From Smithellaceae bacterium (lineage in GTDB: Bacteria; Desulfobacterota; Syntrophia; Syntrophales; Smithellaceae), in contig JAUYFM010000002.1 of assembly GCA_030690945.1 (NCBI GenBank), positions 62,001 through 126,000 on the forward strand: a stretch of DNA of 64,000 bases. Direction: 5' to 3'. The notes below the pieces were generated by a model. It saw nothing but the letters and a program-made list of their open reading frames with translations, made no database searches and was not told where the DNA came from. Positions 16,313 to 24,833 of this stretch are shown piece after piece; the stretch's first letter is position 1, and every line of letters starts with the position of its first letter. The position numbers and the translations under genes were made by a program.

Positions 16313-17286
16313 TGAAGTGGTTGAAAGCAAATTGGTTTTATCTGGTTGTACTGGTTATTGCCCTGGTCGTTCCTTTCCTTATAACGAATCGGTATTATTC
16401 ACAGGTCATTACCATGAGTTGCCTTTTCGCCATAGGTGCTCTGAGTCTTAATCTGATCCTGGGTTATACGGGGCAGGCATCCCTGGCCCATGGTGGTTTT
16501 TTCGCCATAGGCGCTTACGGCGTCGCCATCCTGACCTATACACTGGGCTGGAATTTCTGGCTGGCCCTTCCTGCAGCGGCGCTTTTATCGGCTTTTATCG
16601 GCTTTCTGGTTGGGATGCCGGCGCTGCGTACGCGGGGGTCATATTTTGCCATTACTACGCTTTGTCTGGGGGAAATCATTTATCTGGTCGCGGGCAACTG
16701 GATGGAACTGACGGGTGGACACAACGGTATCGTGGGAATTCCCGTACCCAGTCCGATCATTATTCCCGGCGTCGGCAAACTGACGTTCGAAACTCAGATC
16801 ATGCAGTACTATCTGGTTTTATTTTTCCTGCTGGTCACTTTATTCGTCATGAATCGTCTGGTCAAGTCTTTAAAGGGATTAACTTTCATGTCGATTCGCA
16901 ATAATGAAGACTTGGCGGAAGCTGTTGGAATCAATACCTTTCGCACCAAGTTGCTTTCGTTTGTTGTCGCCAACTTTTTTGCCGCTCTGGCCGGCGGTCT
17001 GTATGCAAGCCTGATCGGCAGCATCAGCCCCAGTGTCGCGTCTATTGCGCTCACATTCAACTTCCTGATGTATGCGCTGCTGGGTGGTATTGCAACGCTG
17101 GCCGGCCCGATCCTTGGCGCGTTTGTTATGCCGATCTTGCTAGAATATATGCAGTTTCTCCAGGATTATCAAATGATCCTGTTTGGCGCGCTGCTGATCG
17201 TCGTGATTATTTACTTCCCCAGAGGCTTTATGGGATTGTTTACAACATTACGTGACAAGTTAAAGAAAATAAAGGTGGGGGCGTAA
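16309..17286 (+). CDS. livM: Branched-chain amino acid ABC transporter permease LivM
   Basis: This 325-residue permease is the partner of LivH. Diagnostic segments are GYTGQASLAHGGFFAIGAYG, RTRGSYFAITTLCLGEI and LLGGIATLAGPILGAFV, with about nine to ten membrane helices. The start overlaps the livH stop and the gene ends two bases before livG, so expression is coupled. Substrate may be branched-chain amino acids, but related importers carry aromatic or short-chain organic acids and urea. Confidence 0.93.
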   Translation: MMKWLKANWFYLVVLVIALVVPFLITNRYYSQVITMSCLFAIGALSLNLILGYTGQASLAHGGFFAIGAYGVAILTYTLGWNFWLALPAAALLSAFIGFLVGMPALRTRGSYFAITTLCLGEIIYLVAGNWMELTGGHNGIVGIPVPSPIIIPGVGKLTFETQIMQYYLVLFFLLVTLFVMNRLVKSLKGLTFMSIRNNEDLAEAVGINTFRTKLLSFVVANFFAALAGGLYASLIGSISPSVASIALTFNFLMYALLGGIATLAGPILGAFVMPILLEYMQFLQDYQMILFGALLIVVIIYFPRGFMGLFTTLRDKLKKIKVGA

Positions 17287-17287
17287 A

Positions 17288-18052
17288 GTGCTGCTAAAAG
17301 GTGAAAATCTGGTCAAAAGTTTTGGCGGCACAATCGCTGTCAATGATGTGACCTTCGAAGTCAATGAGGGAGAAATCCTCTCCATTATCGGTCCCAATGG
17401 CGCCGGAAAATCAGTTCTCTTCAGTTTGATTAGCGGTTCGGGCAAACCGACATCGGGCAGTATCAAGTTTGCAGGTGAAGAGATTGCCGGCTTAAGTGCT
17501 AATCGGATATCCCGGAAGGGAATAGCGCGGACGTTTCAACTTACGGCTCTCTTTGACCAGTTGCAGGTTGTTCATAACCTTGCGCTTGGTTATCAGAAAA
17601 AGACTAAAAACAGTTTTTGGGGAACCCTGTTTCACTCGCCGCGCTGGAATTCCGATAAAAAAGCGATGGAAGCCAAGATACTGGAGATGCTGGAATTCCT
17701 CGGTATGGGTACTAAGGCCTTCGATTTCGTATCGACTCTCTCTCAGGGTGAACAAAGGCTCTTATCGATCGGCATCGCGCTGATCAGCGAACCCAAAATG
17801 CTTTTGATTGATGAGCCGACAGGCGGTTTGATTCAGGAAGATACGGAGTTGATCACACAGCTTATCAGGAAGATCAATAAAAAGGGTGTGACCGTTTGTC
17901 TCATCGAGCACAAGATGCGGATGGTTATGGATTTGGCGGACAGAATTATTGTATTAAATTACGGTAAAAAAATTGCTGAAGGAAAACCGGCGGATGTTGC
18001 CGCGGATCCGCAAGTAATCGAAGCCTACTTAGGAAGAAAAAAGGATGCTTAA
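17288..18052 (+). CDS. livG: Branched-chain amino acid ABC transporter ATPase LivG
   Basis: This 254-residue ABC ATPase starts at a GTG. Walker A is GPNGAGKSVLFSLIS, signature LSQGEQRLLSIG and Walker B MLLIDEPTGGL. The signature begins LSQGE rather than the canonical LSGGQ, as is common in LivG, and the final Thr/Ser of Walker A is replaced to read GKSV. A C-terminal VIEAYLGRKK tail is typical of the family. It overlaps livF by eight bases. Confidence 0.92.
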   Translation: MLLKGENLVKSFGGTIAVNDVTFEVNEGEILSIIGPNGAGKSVLFSLISGSGKPTSGSIKFAGEEIAGLSANRISRKGIARTFQLTALFDQLQVVHNLALGYQKKTKNSFWGTLFHSPRWNSDKKAMEAKILEMLEFLGMGTKAFDFVSTLSQGEQRLLSIGIALISEPKMLLIDEPTGGLIQEDTELITQLIRKINKKGVTVCLIEHKMRMVMDLADRIIVLNYGKKIAEGKPADVAADPQVIEAYLGRKKDA

Positions 18053-18749
18053 ATTAACAAATGTAACCACGATGATTGGCGAACACCAGGTCATCAACGA
18101 TGTATCGATGCAGATTGCCCAGGGTGATTTTGTCGCACTGCTCGGAGGCAACGGCGCTGGAAAGACAACATTATTCAAGACGATCGTCGGTGTGCTGCCG
18201 CCTTCGAAAGGTAAAATAGAGTTCAAGGGGGAGGAAATCAGCCATCTGCCCGCCCACAAAATAGTGGGAAAAGGTTTATCGCTTTGTCCTGAGGGGCGAC
18301 AGCTTTTCCCGCAACTTCCTGTTTATAAAAATTTAATGTTGGGCGCTTTTCATCGCAAGGACAAGAAGGAAATTCAAGAAACGCTGGAGCAAGTTTACAC
18401 GCTGTTCCCGATATTAAAGGAAAGATACAAGCAGATGGCCGGCACATTCAGCGGCGGTGAGCAGCAGATGCTGGCCATTGGACGGGCGATTATGTCCAAG
18501 CCGGAAATGCTGCTTTTGGACGAACCCTCCATGGGATTGGCGCCGCTGGTTGTCGAAGGCATTGCCGATACAATCACGCAACTCAATAAAATGGGTATTA
18601 CGATATTTTTATCTGAACAGAATGCGCAAATTGCTCTGATGATTACGCGTCACGGCTATGTCCTGGAAAACGGACACATGGTTCTGGAGGGATTGAGCAA
18701 GGATTTGATCCATAACGATAAAGTGAAAAAAGCCTACCTGGGAACATAA
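18045..18749 (+). CDS. livF: Branched-chain amino acid ABC transporter ATPase LivF
   Basis: This 234-residue second ATPase of the importer has Walker A GGNGAGKTTLFKTIVG, signature FSGGEQQMLAIGRA and Walker B MLLLDEPSMGLAPLVVE. Length and the PEGRQLFPQLPVYKNLMLGA segment identify LivF. No periplasmic binding protein gene (livJ/K) follows. A strong hairpin terminator comes about 55 bases after the stop. Confidence 0.93.
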   Translation: MLKLTNVTTMIGEHQVINDVSMQIAQGDFVALLGGNGAGKTTLFKTIVGVLPPSKGKIEFKGEEISHLPAHKIVGKGLSLCPEGRQLFPQLPVYKNLMLGAFHRKDKKEIQETLEQVYTLFPILKERYKQMAGTFSGGEQQMLAIGRAIMSKPEMLLLDEPSMGLAPLVVEGIADTITQLNKMGITIFLSEQNAQIALMITRHGYVLENGHMVLEGLSKDLIHNDKVKKAYLGT

Positions 18750-18804
18750 AAACAGCTTTTAGCCGTTCTGATCGAGAAGAAAAGCGCCAGCCAAACAAAC
18801 CTAT

Positions 18805-18845
18805 AAAAAAAGAGCTCTTACCCTCACGGGTGAAGAGCTCTTTTT
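18805..18845. terminator. Bidirectional intrinsic terminator
   Basis: The 11-bp arms AAAGAGCTCTT and AAGAGCTCTTT enclose a small loop with an inner ACCC/GGGT pairing. There is an A-run before and a T-run after, so it can stop transcription from both sides. It separates livF (rightward) from the flavoprotein gene (leftward), which converge here. Confidence 0.85.
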
Positions 18846-18863
18846 AGTTTTCCTGATCAGTTG

Positions 18864-20426
18864 CTAGCTCCAGCTTTTATCCTTGGCCGCGTTTTGACCG
18901 GCGATCCGGCCGAAAATGAGACAATCCAGTGTCGCACAGCTGCCCAGACGGACCGCACCATGCACGCCGCCTGTCACTTCACCGGCCGCATATAGGCCGG
19001 GGATAGGTTTGTCCGTCATGATATCCATAGCTTGTGCTTTGACATTCATGTGAACGCCGCCCATACAGTGATGAATCTTGGGCGTGAGCCGCAGAGCATA
19101 CCAGGGGCCGGGTCCGAGAGGCTTTTGGTTTTTCTGCAAATACCTGCCCCATTCAGCATCTTTGCCGGCCAAAACTCCTTTGTTGAATTTTTCGATCTCC
19201 TCTTTGAGGGGTTCCACAGGGCAATTATGCGCCGCTGCCATCTCCTCAATCGTTTCATATTTCTTGACCACGCCTCTTTCCATCAGTTTAGGCAAGGCCT
19301 CTGCAATGGCTTTCTGTCCAAAGGCATAACCAGAAGCATCCGTAAAGGCAATGCATTTGTTGCCAACGCGTATAATTGCATCTGCGCGGATTTTTCGGTC
19401 GGCCAGTTCGTTAACAAATCGCTTGCCGGTTTTGGTGTCAATCCAGAGGCCATACATGGCGGCGCAGAGTTGCGCGAAGAAAGGTGATAGTCCCATTCCC
19501 TTCTCGTCAGGGCTACCCCACGGACCCAGCTGAATCCAGGAAAGCTGAACGGGTGTGCAGCCGATACGCAGGGATTCACGCAAAGCTTCCGAGGTGGCGC
19601 CGGGCTGATTGGTGCTCGGGAAATCGGCGTTCAGACGGGGGTCTTGGATGGTTCGGAAAGCAACATCATTGCCGAACCCACCTGTTGCCAGAACGACGGC
19701 TTTTCTGGCCTTGATGTTCTTTAATTTACCGCTGTCTGCGTTCGGGAAAACGTACTTATCCCGGATCTGAACGCCTTTGACCCGTCCATCTGCATCGCGA
19801 TAAATTTGGGTTAGAAAACTTTGTGTTTTAGGTTCCACGCCCAGTTCTTTGAGTTTGGCAAGTTGTTGGGTGACAATGGCCGAACCGCTCTGGTTGTGAG
19901 TGCTGTACATCCGGGGAACGGAGTGTCCGCCTTCTTGCGACAGTTTGTCCTTATACTGAACGCCGAGTTCCGTCATCGTCCACTGAACGGTGGCATTGGA
20001 ATTGTCGGCGACCATTTTGGCCAGTTCCACATGGTTTAAATTCAGACCGGCTGTCAGCATATCCTTGAGCAGCAGTTCCGATGAATCCTTGACACCTTGT
20101 TTTTCTTCCATGGGCGAGCCCGCCGCCGAAATGACGCCGCCGTTGATGATCGAATTGCCGCCGGGTGTGCGCATTTTTTCCAAAATGACTACGGATGCCC
20201 CCGCTTTTTTTGCTTCGTAGGCCGCTGCCAATCCGGCAAAACCGCTGCCGATGACAACCACGTCATAGGTTTCATCCCATTTTTTGGGTATGGCGGCCGC
20301 TTCTGCCTTCCAGGGCGTCAAAGCCACGCCACTCGAAGCCAGTCCGGCGACTGCTGCCGCTGTGCCTGCGGTTTTTAGAAAATTCCGTCTGGTTAATGAT
20401 TTTGTGATTTTTTTGTCTTCTGCCAT
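18864..20426 (-). CDS. Tat-exported FAD reductase of the fumarate reductase/flavocytochrome c family
   Basis: This 520-residue periplasmic flavoprotein has a twin-arginine signal (SLTRRNFLKTAGTAAAVAG), then the FAD-binding VVVIGSGFAGLAAAYEA. The C-terminal catalytic part has HHCMGGVHMNVKAQ and GEVTGGVHGAVRLGSCA, which keep the His and Arg used by soluble fumarate reductases. The usual IQ.HPT segment instead reads IQLGPWGSP, so one substrate-binding His is absent and the true acceptor may be another 2-enoate. No haem motif is present, so electrons must come from a separate cytochrome. The start at 20426 has an AGGAGG-type site. It is a paralogue of the flavoprotein at 22597-24150. Confidence 0.85.
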   Translation of the reverse strand: MAEDKKITKSLTRRNFLKTAGTAAAVAGLASSGVALTPWKAEAAAIPKKWDETYDVVVIGSGFAGLAAAYEAKKAGASVVILEKMRTPGGNSIINGGVISAAGSPMEEKQGVKDSSELLLKDMLTAGLNLNHVELAKMVADNSNATVQWTMTELGVQYKDKLSQEGGHSVPRMYSTHNQSGSAIVTQQLAKLKELGVEPKTQSFLTQIYRDADGRVKGVQIRDKYVFPNADSGKLKNIKARKAVVLATGGFGNDVAFRTIQDPRLNADFPSTNQPGATSEALRESLRIGCTPVQLSWIQLGPWGSPDEKGMGLSPFFAQLCAAMYGLWIDTKTGKRFVNELADRKIRADAIIRVGNKCIAFTDASGYAFGQKAIAEALPKLMERGVVKKYETIEEMAAAHNCPVEPLKEEIEKFNKGVLAGKDAEWGRYLQKNQKPLGPGPWYALRLTPKIHHCMGGVHMNVKAQAMDIMTDKPIPGLYAAGEVTGGVHGAVRLGSCATLDCLIFGRIAGQNAAKDKSWS

Positions 20427-20951
20427 AATTTCCTCCTGATATCTTTTTTTTGTGGTTAGATTGTTAAATAACATCTTCTTGCCATAATGATCGAAGATAA
20501 ATTGTAATGAATAGAATCATAAAATTTATCATTATTTAAAATGAAGGCATTAAAATCCTTATGCGGCATCAGTGTATCGGATTGATATTCACGAATGACA
20601 GCGCGGGAAATGGATGCGATAAAGCCAGATCTAAGAAGAAACGACGAACTGCGATAACGTAATAACTTCATATACATAAGCATAAACATGAACCTTGTCG
20701 TAACTGTAGCATAAACAGAAAATAATGCAAGATATTCCGATTGACCCGAGTATTGCATGGATAATCAGATTATTTTGGAGACCTCTTGACGTTTATCTGA
20801 TGAAATTTGCAACAGGAAGAGACTGTTGGAACAAAAAGGTGGAACAAAAAGGTTGTTTTCAGATAAAACGTATTATATCATAGATACAGATGGTTTGCTC
20901 GGAATCGCCAATAAGTTATATTTCGAATGGTTACCATTAAATGAGGTTTTT
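20427..20951. other. Divergent intergenic region with a 13-bp tandem repeat
   Basis: These 525 bases lie between the leftward flavoprotein and the rightward selenocysteine-type cytochrome. A perfect tandem copy of TGGAACAAAAAGG occupies 20827-20839 and 20840-20852, followed by an AT-rich TATTATAT stretch at 20871-20878 that could be a -10 element. Frames open on either strand here show no family features. I see no RNA gene. Confidence 0.45.
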
Positions 20952-22208
20952 ATGAGGAATCAAAGACGATTGACATTCAGCCTGCTGTTTATCGCTTTTT
21001 TGCAACTGTTTTTCACTCAGGCAATCTGGGCTGCTGTCGACAGCAGTTGCGTCACCTGCCATACCAATGAATCGCTGATGAAAACTCTTCACAAACCGCC
21101 GTCCATGCCGGAAGGTGAAAGCGGAGAGGGGTGAGCGGGTGCTCCTCCGCCGGTCCGGGCGGAAGAAATGTATAAGGGATACGTTGTAGATCGCGACCTT
21201 CTTAAGAAAGATCAACATTTTATCCTGGCGTGTCCCCAGTGTCATCAAGGGAATGCCGGGATACTAAAAAAGGATGAGGCACATAAAGGCCTGGTCAAAA
21301 GACCTTCGGACAATATGGCCAACTGCGCAACGTGCCATAAGTCGGTAACGGACAAGTACTCAAAATCGCTTCATTATACAACGGCCGGCCTGAGAAATGG
21401 GGTGATGCCGCGTTTTTCCAAGGAAGAATTAAAAACGTTTGATGAAAAAGTCTTTGAAAAGTCATGTCGCAGTTGTCATGCGTCCTGCGGCGATTGCCAT
21501 GTGAAGTCCCCGGCGGTGGGTGGTATCAGCACCGGGCTTTTGGCCAAACACAAATTCGTAAAAAAAGATGAAGGCAAGACCTGTTCATCGTGTCATGGTG
21601 GCAGGGTCTATCCCGAATATACGGGAGAGTATAGTGGCGCTCCGGATGTGCATTATCAGAAAGGGATGCTGTGCATGGACTGCCATAAGAAAGCGGAATT
21701 TCATGGAGACGGCAAGGCGTATGAATCTAAAAACCAGGTGAAAGACCGTCCGGCTTGCCGCTCCTGCCACAAGCCAGGCAGCGAAAAGAATCCGGCAGCC
21801 AAGATGTCGCATGAGATGCATGCAGACAAGGTATCCTGTTATGGTTGCCATTCTGGAGCAGAATACCGCAACTGCCAGCAATGCCACGCAGGCACCGGCG
21901 CGACAGCCAAGCCGGAAATGATCCTGGGCAAAAATCCGCGGGATAAAAAGACGCTGACCACTCTGCGGTTGATTCCGACGGTTCGTGACACGTTTGCCAA
22001 AGTGGGCATCAAAATGGAAAACTATGATGCGTTACCCAACTACTGGGATACGCCCGCCCATAATATTCGTAAGCGGACGGATCGCACCCGTTCCTGCGAT
22101 ACCTGTCATGTTGAGAGAAAGAACTTTTTGACGAAAGAGAGGTTGATCAAGGATGGTTCCAGGGCTAATGAGGGTTTGATCATGGTACCAAAACCAATTA
22201 AGCGATAG
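20952..22208 (+). CDS. Eleven-haem periplasmic cytochrome c with in-frame UGA (candidate selenoprotein)
   Basis: Read through the TGA at 21132-21134, this is one 418-residue protein with a Sec signal peptide (MRNQRRLTFSLLFIAFLQ...), and the TGA is codon 61. Haem motifs are CVTCH before the TGA, then CPQCH, CATCH, CRSCH, CGDCH, CSSCH, CMDCH, CRSCH, CYGCH, CQQCH and CDTCH after it: eleven CxxCH in all. Downstream codons are in the same frame with no other stop, the downstream part alone would have no signal peptide, and a SECIS-like hairpin follows the TGA at the right distance. The local context is GEG-Sec-AGAPPP. GAGG precedes the ATG at 20952. It probably passes electrons to or from the flanking flavoproteins. 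A simple nonsense mutation is the alternative. Confidence 0.7.
21132..21166 (+). promoter_or_regulatory. UGA codon and SECIS-like hairpin
   Basis: After the TGA, 17 bases lead to the loop GGTCCG (21152-21157), closed by the six-base stem TCCGCC/GGCGGA (21146-21151 with 21158-21163), with two more pairs after one mismatch. The bacterial SECIS element of E. coli fdhF has a GGUCU loop about 18 bases after its UGA, so both the distance and the GGU loop start agree. SelB binding is inferred. Confidence 0.6.
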
Positions 22209-22219
22209 GAGAAAAAAGC

Positions 22220-22358
22220 ATAAAAAAGAAATTATGGACAAGTTTGTTTGTGTTTAATTTTATGACCGGTGGTGGCGTTGATTCAGATTTTCGGCCCGAT
22301 TGTTTCCACGGATGATCTGGCAAAGAATTTAGCCAATCCCAAAGCGCATCTTGCCTGA
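22220..22358 (+). pseudogene. Remnant of a secreted rhodanese-like gene
   Basis: AGGAG at 22207-22211 is followed by codons reading KKKLWTSLFVFNFMTGG, a signal-peptide-like start whose first codon is ATA. With a one-base frame change near 22272 it continues VALIQIFGPIVSTDDLAKNL and ANPKAHLA before a TGA. 'VSTDDLAKNLANP' resembles the first strand and helix of rhodanese domains, and everything after it is gone. Rhodaneses are common neighbours of multihaem cytochrome loci. The fragment is short, so the family call is tentative. Confidence 0.4.
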
Positions 22359-22431
22359 ATGTCGGCATAGTCTCTCCTGATCCCAAGTGTTTGTTAAATG
22401 AGATGTTTTGTGACGTTTCATGAAAATGGCG

Positions 22432-22463
22432 TTGACAAAAATAAAGATAAGGGTGTATATAAT
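22432..22463 (+). promoter_or_regulatory. Sigma-70-type promoter for the flavoprotein/cytochrome operon
   Basis: TTGACA (22432-22437), an 18-base spacer and TATATA (22456-22461, overlapping a perfect TATAAT at 22458-22463) lie about 135 bases before the flavoprotein start. It is the best promoter match I found in the window. The rest of the 388-base gap (22209-22596) holds the rhodanese remnant and nothing else recognisable. Confidence 0.65.
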
Positions 22464-22596
22464 TACAAATTAGTGCGATCTTGAATTTGAGCGCCTGCAT
22501 CATATGCAAAGCATGTCGTAATTCAACGCTCACGTCACGCATTATCAGCTCTTAACCGTCTGTTGCTTAAAGAACAATACATTTAGGAGGCCTCAT

Positions 22597-24150
22597 ATGA
22601 AAAAAGACGATCAATCAGAAAAAACATTATCACGACGAAATTTTTTAAAGACAACGGGCGGCGTAGCTGCCACGGCGGCTGCCATGGTGGGAGGCCTTAA
22701 TCTTCTTCCTGCGAAAGCCGAAGCGGCTTGCGATGCCCTGCCGAAAAAATGGGACGACACTTATGATGTTGTGGTGATCGGCAGTGGTTTTGCGGGACTG
22801 GCCGCAGCTATTGAAGCGAAGAACGCGGGTGCCAATGTTCTGGTGATTGATAAGATGGTTCTTCACGGCGGCAACTCAATTATCAACGGCGGAGATTTTT
22901 GCGCGCCCGGCACAAAATTGCAGCAGGAAAACGGTGTTCAGGATTCAGCCGAACTCATGTTGAAAGACATGCTCAGAGTGGGAGCTTACCTGAATCATCC
23001 CGACCTGGCCAAAATGGTGGCTTTCAACGCCAAGGGAGCGCTGGAATGGACGGAATCCTACATCGGCGCAAAATATACAAAACTCAATTTTCACGGCGGC
23101 CATTCCGTCAAGAGAGCCCACGGGACGATCAATTCCTCGGGGTCTGAACTGGTTAACAAGGAGCTGGCAAAGGCCAAGGAAATTGGCGTTAAAATTCAGC
23201 TGCGCACCAAGCTGGTAAAATTCCTCTCGAATAAAGATGGCCGAATCGTCGGCGTGGAAGTGCGCAAAGATTACAAATTTCCTGATGACAATTCCGGGAA
23301 AGCTGCATTCATCAAGGCGAAAAGAGCCGTTGTACTCAGTTCAGGTGGTTTTTCTCGAGATACCAGACTGCGTCAGGTGCATGATCCTCGTCTCACTGAC
23401 CGCTTTGAATCCACTAATCAGCCCGGCGCCACAGGCGAGGCGTTGCTGGCTGCGTGTATGGCTGGTGCGATGGATGTTCAGATGGACTGGATTCAGCTTG
23501 GTCCCTGGACAAGCCCGGATGAAAAAGGGTTCGGATATGTGCCGCTCTTCTGCGAGCGGTTGGTTGGTTATGCTCCCATGATCAATCCCAAAACAGGCAA
23601 GAGATTCTTTAAGGAAACGGGAAACCGCAAGGAACGGGCTGACGCCATTATTCTGATCGGCGACCCGGTCATCATTATGGGGGATTCTTATGCTGTCAAT
23701 AAGCAGATATTCCCTATGGCGCTGCAGAAGGGGATGGAAGCGGGCGCCATTAAGAAATTTGATACGCTCGAAGCCCTGGCTAAGGAATATAACATTCCCG
23801 TTGACGTCTTCCTTAAAGAAATCGAGCGATGGAACTCCTATGTGGAAAAGAAGAAGGACGATGATTTTGATTGTATGATCTTCAAAGATGCCCAACCGAC
23901 CGTCGCCGGGCCATTCTACGCCGCGAGACTCTGGCCCAAGGTTCATCATACGATGGGCGGATTGAACATTAATACGGACGCCCAAGTCATTGGCTTTGAT
24001 TTCAAACCCGTCAAAGGTCTTTATGCCGCCGGTGAAGTAACCGGCGGTGTGCATGGCGCTGTTCGCCTGGGCGGCGTGGCCATGGCCGACTGCATCGTCT
24101 TCGGTCGTGTTGCGGGTACCAACGCAGCAAAAGAAAAACCATGGGGTTAA
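22597..24150 (+). CDS. Tat-exported FAD reductase, fumarate reductase-like (second paralogue)
   Basis: This 517-residue protein has Tat signal SRRNFLKTTGGVAATAA, FAD-binding VVVIGSGFAGLAAAIEA and KMVLHGGNSIINGGDF. The catalytic region has GKRFFKETGNRKERADAI, HHTMGGLNINTDAQ and GEVTGGVHGAVRLGG. The Arg and His of the fumarate reductase site are kept, but IQ.HPT is IQLGPWTSP as in the paralogue at 18864-20426. AGGAGG precedes the ATG. The next gene encodes a cytochrome whose C-terminus matches the haem domain of flavocytochrome c3, so the two together correspond to one split flavocytochrome. The acceptor is probably fumarate or another unsaturated acid. Confidence 0.87.
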   Translation: MKKDDQSEKTLSRRNFLKTTGGVAATAAAMVGGLNLLPAKAEAACDALPKKWDDTYDVVVIGSGFAGLAAAIEAKNAGANVLVIDKMVLHGGNSIINGGDFCAPGTKLQQENGVQDSAELMLKDMLRVGAYLNHPDLAKMVAFNAKGALEWTESYIGAKYTKLNFHGGHSVKRAHGTINSSGSELVNKELAKAKEIGVKIQLRTKLVKFLSNKDGRIVGVEVRKDYKFPDDNSGKAAFIKAKRAVVLSSGGFSRDTRLRQVHDPRLTDRFESTNQPGATGEALLAACMAGAMDVQMDWIQLGPWTSPDEKGFGYVPLFCERLVGYAPMINPKTGKRFFKETGNRKERADAIILIGDPVIIMGDSYAVNKQIFPMALQKGMEAGAIKKFDTLEALAKEYNIPVDVFLKEIERWNSYVEKKKDDDFDCMIFKDAQPTVAGPFYAARLWPKVHHTMGGLNINTDAQVIGFDFKPVKGLYAAGEVTGGVHGAVRLGGVAMADCIVFGRVAGTNAAKEKPWG

Positions 24151-24244
24151 CACTTGAATGGCCTTGTTTTTGTTTCAATCCAGCAGTTCAAAGTAAATCG
24201 GATACGGTGTTGTCCGGCAATTATGATTCGTTGAGGTAAATCGT

Positions 24245-24796
24245 ATGAAAAACAAAAAGACAAAAAAACTGTTACTTGCCGTCTCACTTATTTTATTTCT
24301 GGTCGCGCTTTTATCAGGCGGCATTGATGCTGCGCCCAAAGAAAAGAAGGCGGCACCCAAGGCGAAAGCCGCTGATGTGAAAGCCTGGGATTGTGCAGGC
24401 TGCCACAAGGATAAAAAGGTTCTCCCCGACAGTCATGTGCCGATCAAGGAGATGCCTTATGAAGGTTGCCTGGTCTGCCATATTCCGGGTGAAAAAAACG
24501 CGGGTACACTCAGAACCAAAATACCCGGCAGCCATCTTCATGCGCTCAAAGGTGTTAAATGTGCACAGTGCCACGGCAAGGTTAAGAAGCCCGCGCCGGT
24601 GGAGATGAGCAAATGCGTGGCCTGTCATGGCGAGACGGCTAAACTGGCGGAAAAGACGGCGAAGGTAAAGCCGCAGAACCCGCACGAATCGCCGCACTAT
24701 GGCACGTCCGCCGACTGCAATCTCTGTCATCATCAGCATGCAAAGTCGGAGAATCTTTGTGCCCAGTGCCACAAGTTCGACTATATTGTTCCTTAA
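24245..24796 (+). CDS. Six-haem periplasmic cytochrome c, flavocytochrome c3 haem-domain type
   Basis: The 183 residues have a signal peptide (MKNKKTKKLLLAVSLILFLV, then to about residue 29), a Lys/Ala-rich linker, and six CxxCH motifs: CAGCH, CLVCH, CAQCH, CVACH, CNLCH, CAQCH. The C-terminal half, with CVACHGETAKLAEKT and CAQCHKFDYIVP, closely follows the tetrahaem domain of Shewanella flavocytochrome c3, which ends CHSFDF. It is therefore the likely electron donor to the preceding flavoprotein. The two extra haems extend the usual four. It lies between the flavoprotein and the NrfD-type quinol oxidase gene. Confidence 0.85.
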   Translation: MKNKKTKKLLLAVSLILFLVALLSGGIDAAPKEKKAAPKAKAADVKAWDCAGCHKDKKVLPDSHVPIKEMPYEGCLVCHIPGEKNAGTLRTKIPGSHLHALKGVKCAQCHGKVKKPAPVEMSKCVACHGETAKLAEKTAKVKPQNPHESPHYGTSADCNLCHHQHAKSENLCAQCHKFDYIVP

Positions 24797-24833
24797 CTGG
24801 AGTCTGATCTAAATCGGTATAAGGAAAAAGATC

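Noticed and set aside
20456-20758. Leftward 100-codon reading frame upstream of the flavoprotein
   Set aside because: No ribosome site, no recognisable family, and it overlaps the 5' region and probable promoter of the flavoprotein gene.
21168-22208. Separate ten-haem cytochrome starting at ATG 21168
   Set aside because: It would lack an export signal and has only a weak purine-rich stretch upstream; the upstream frame is continuous except for the TGA.
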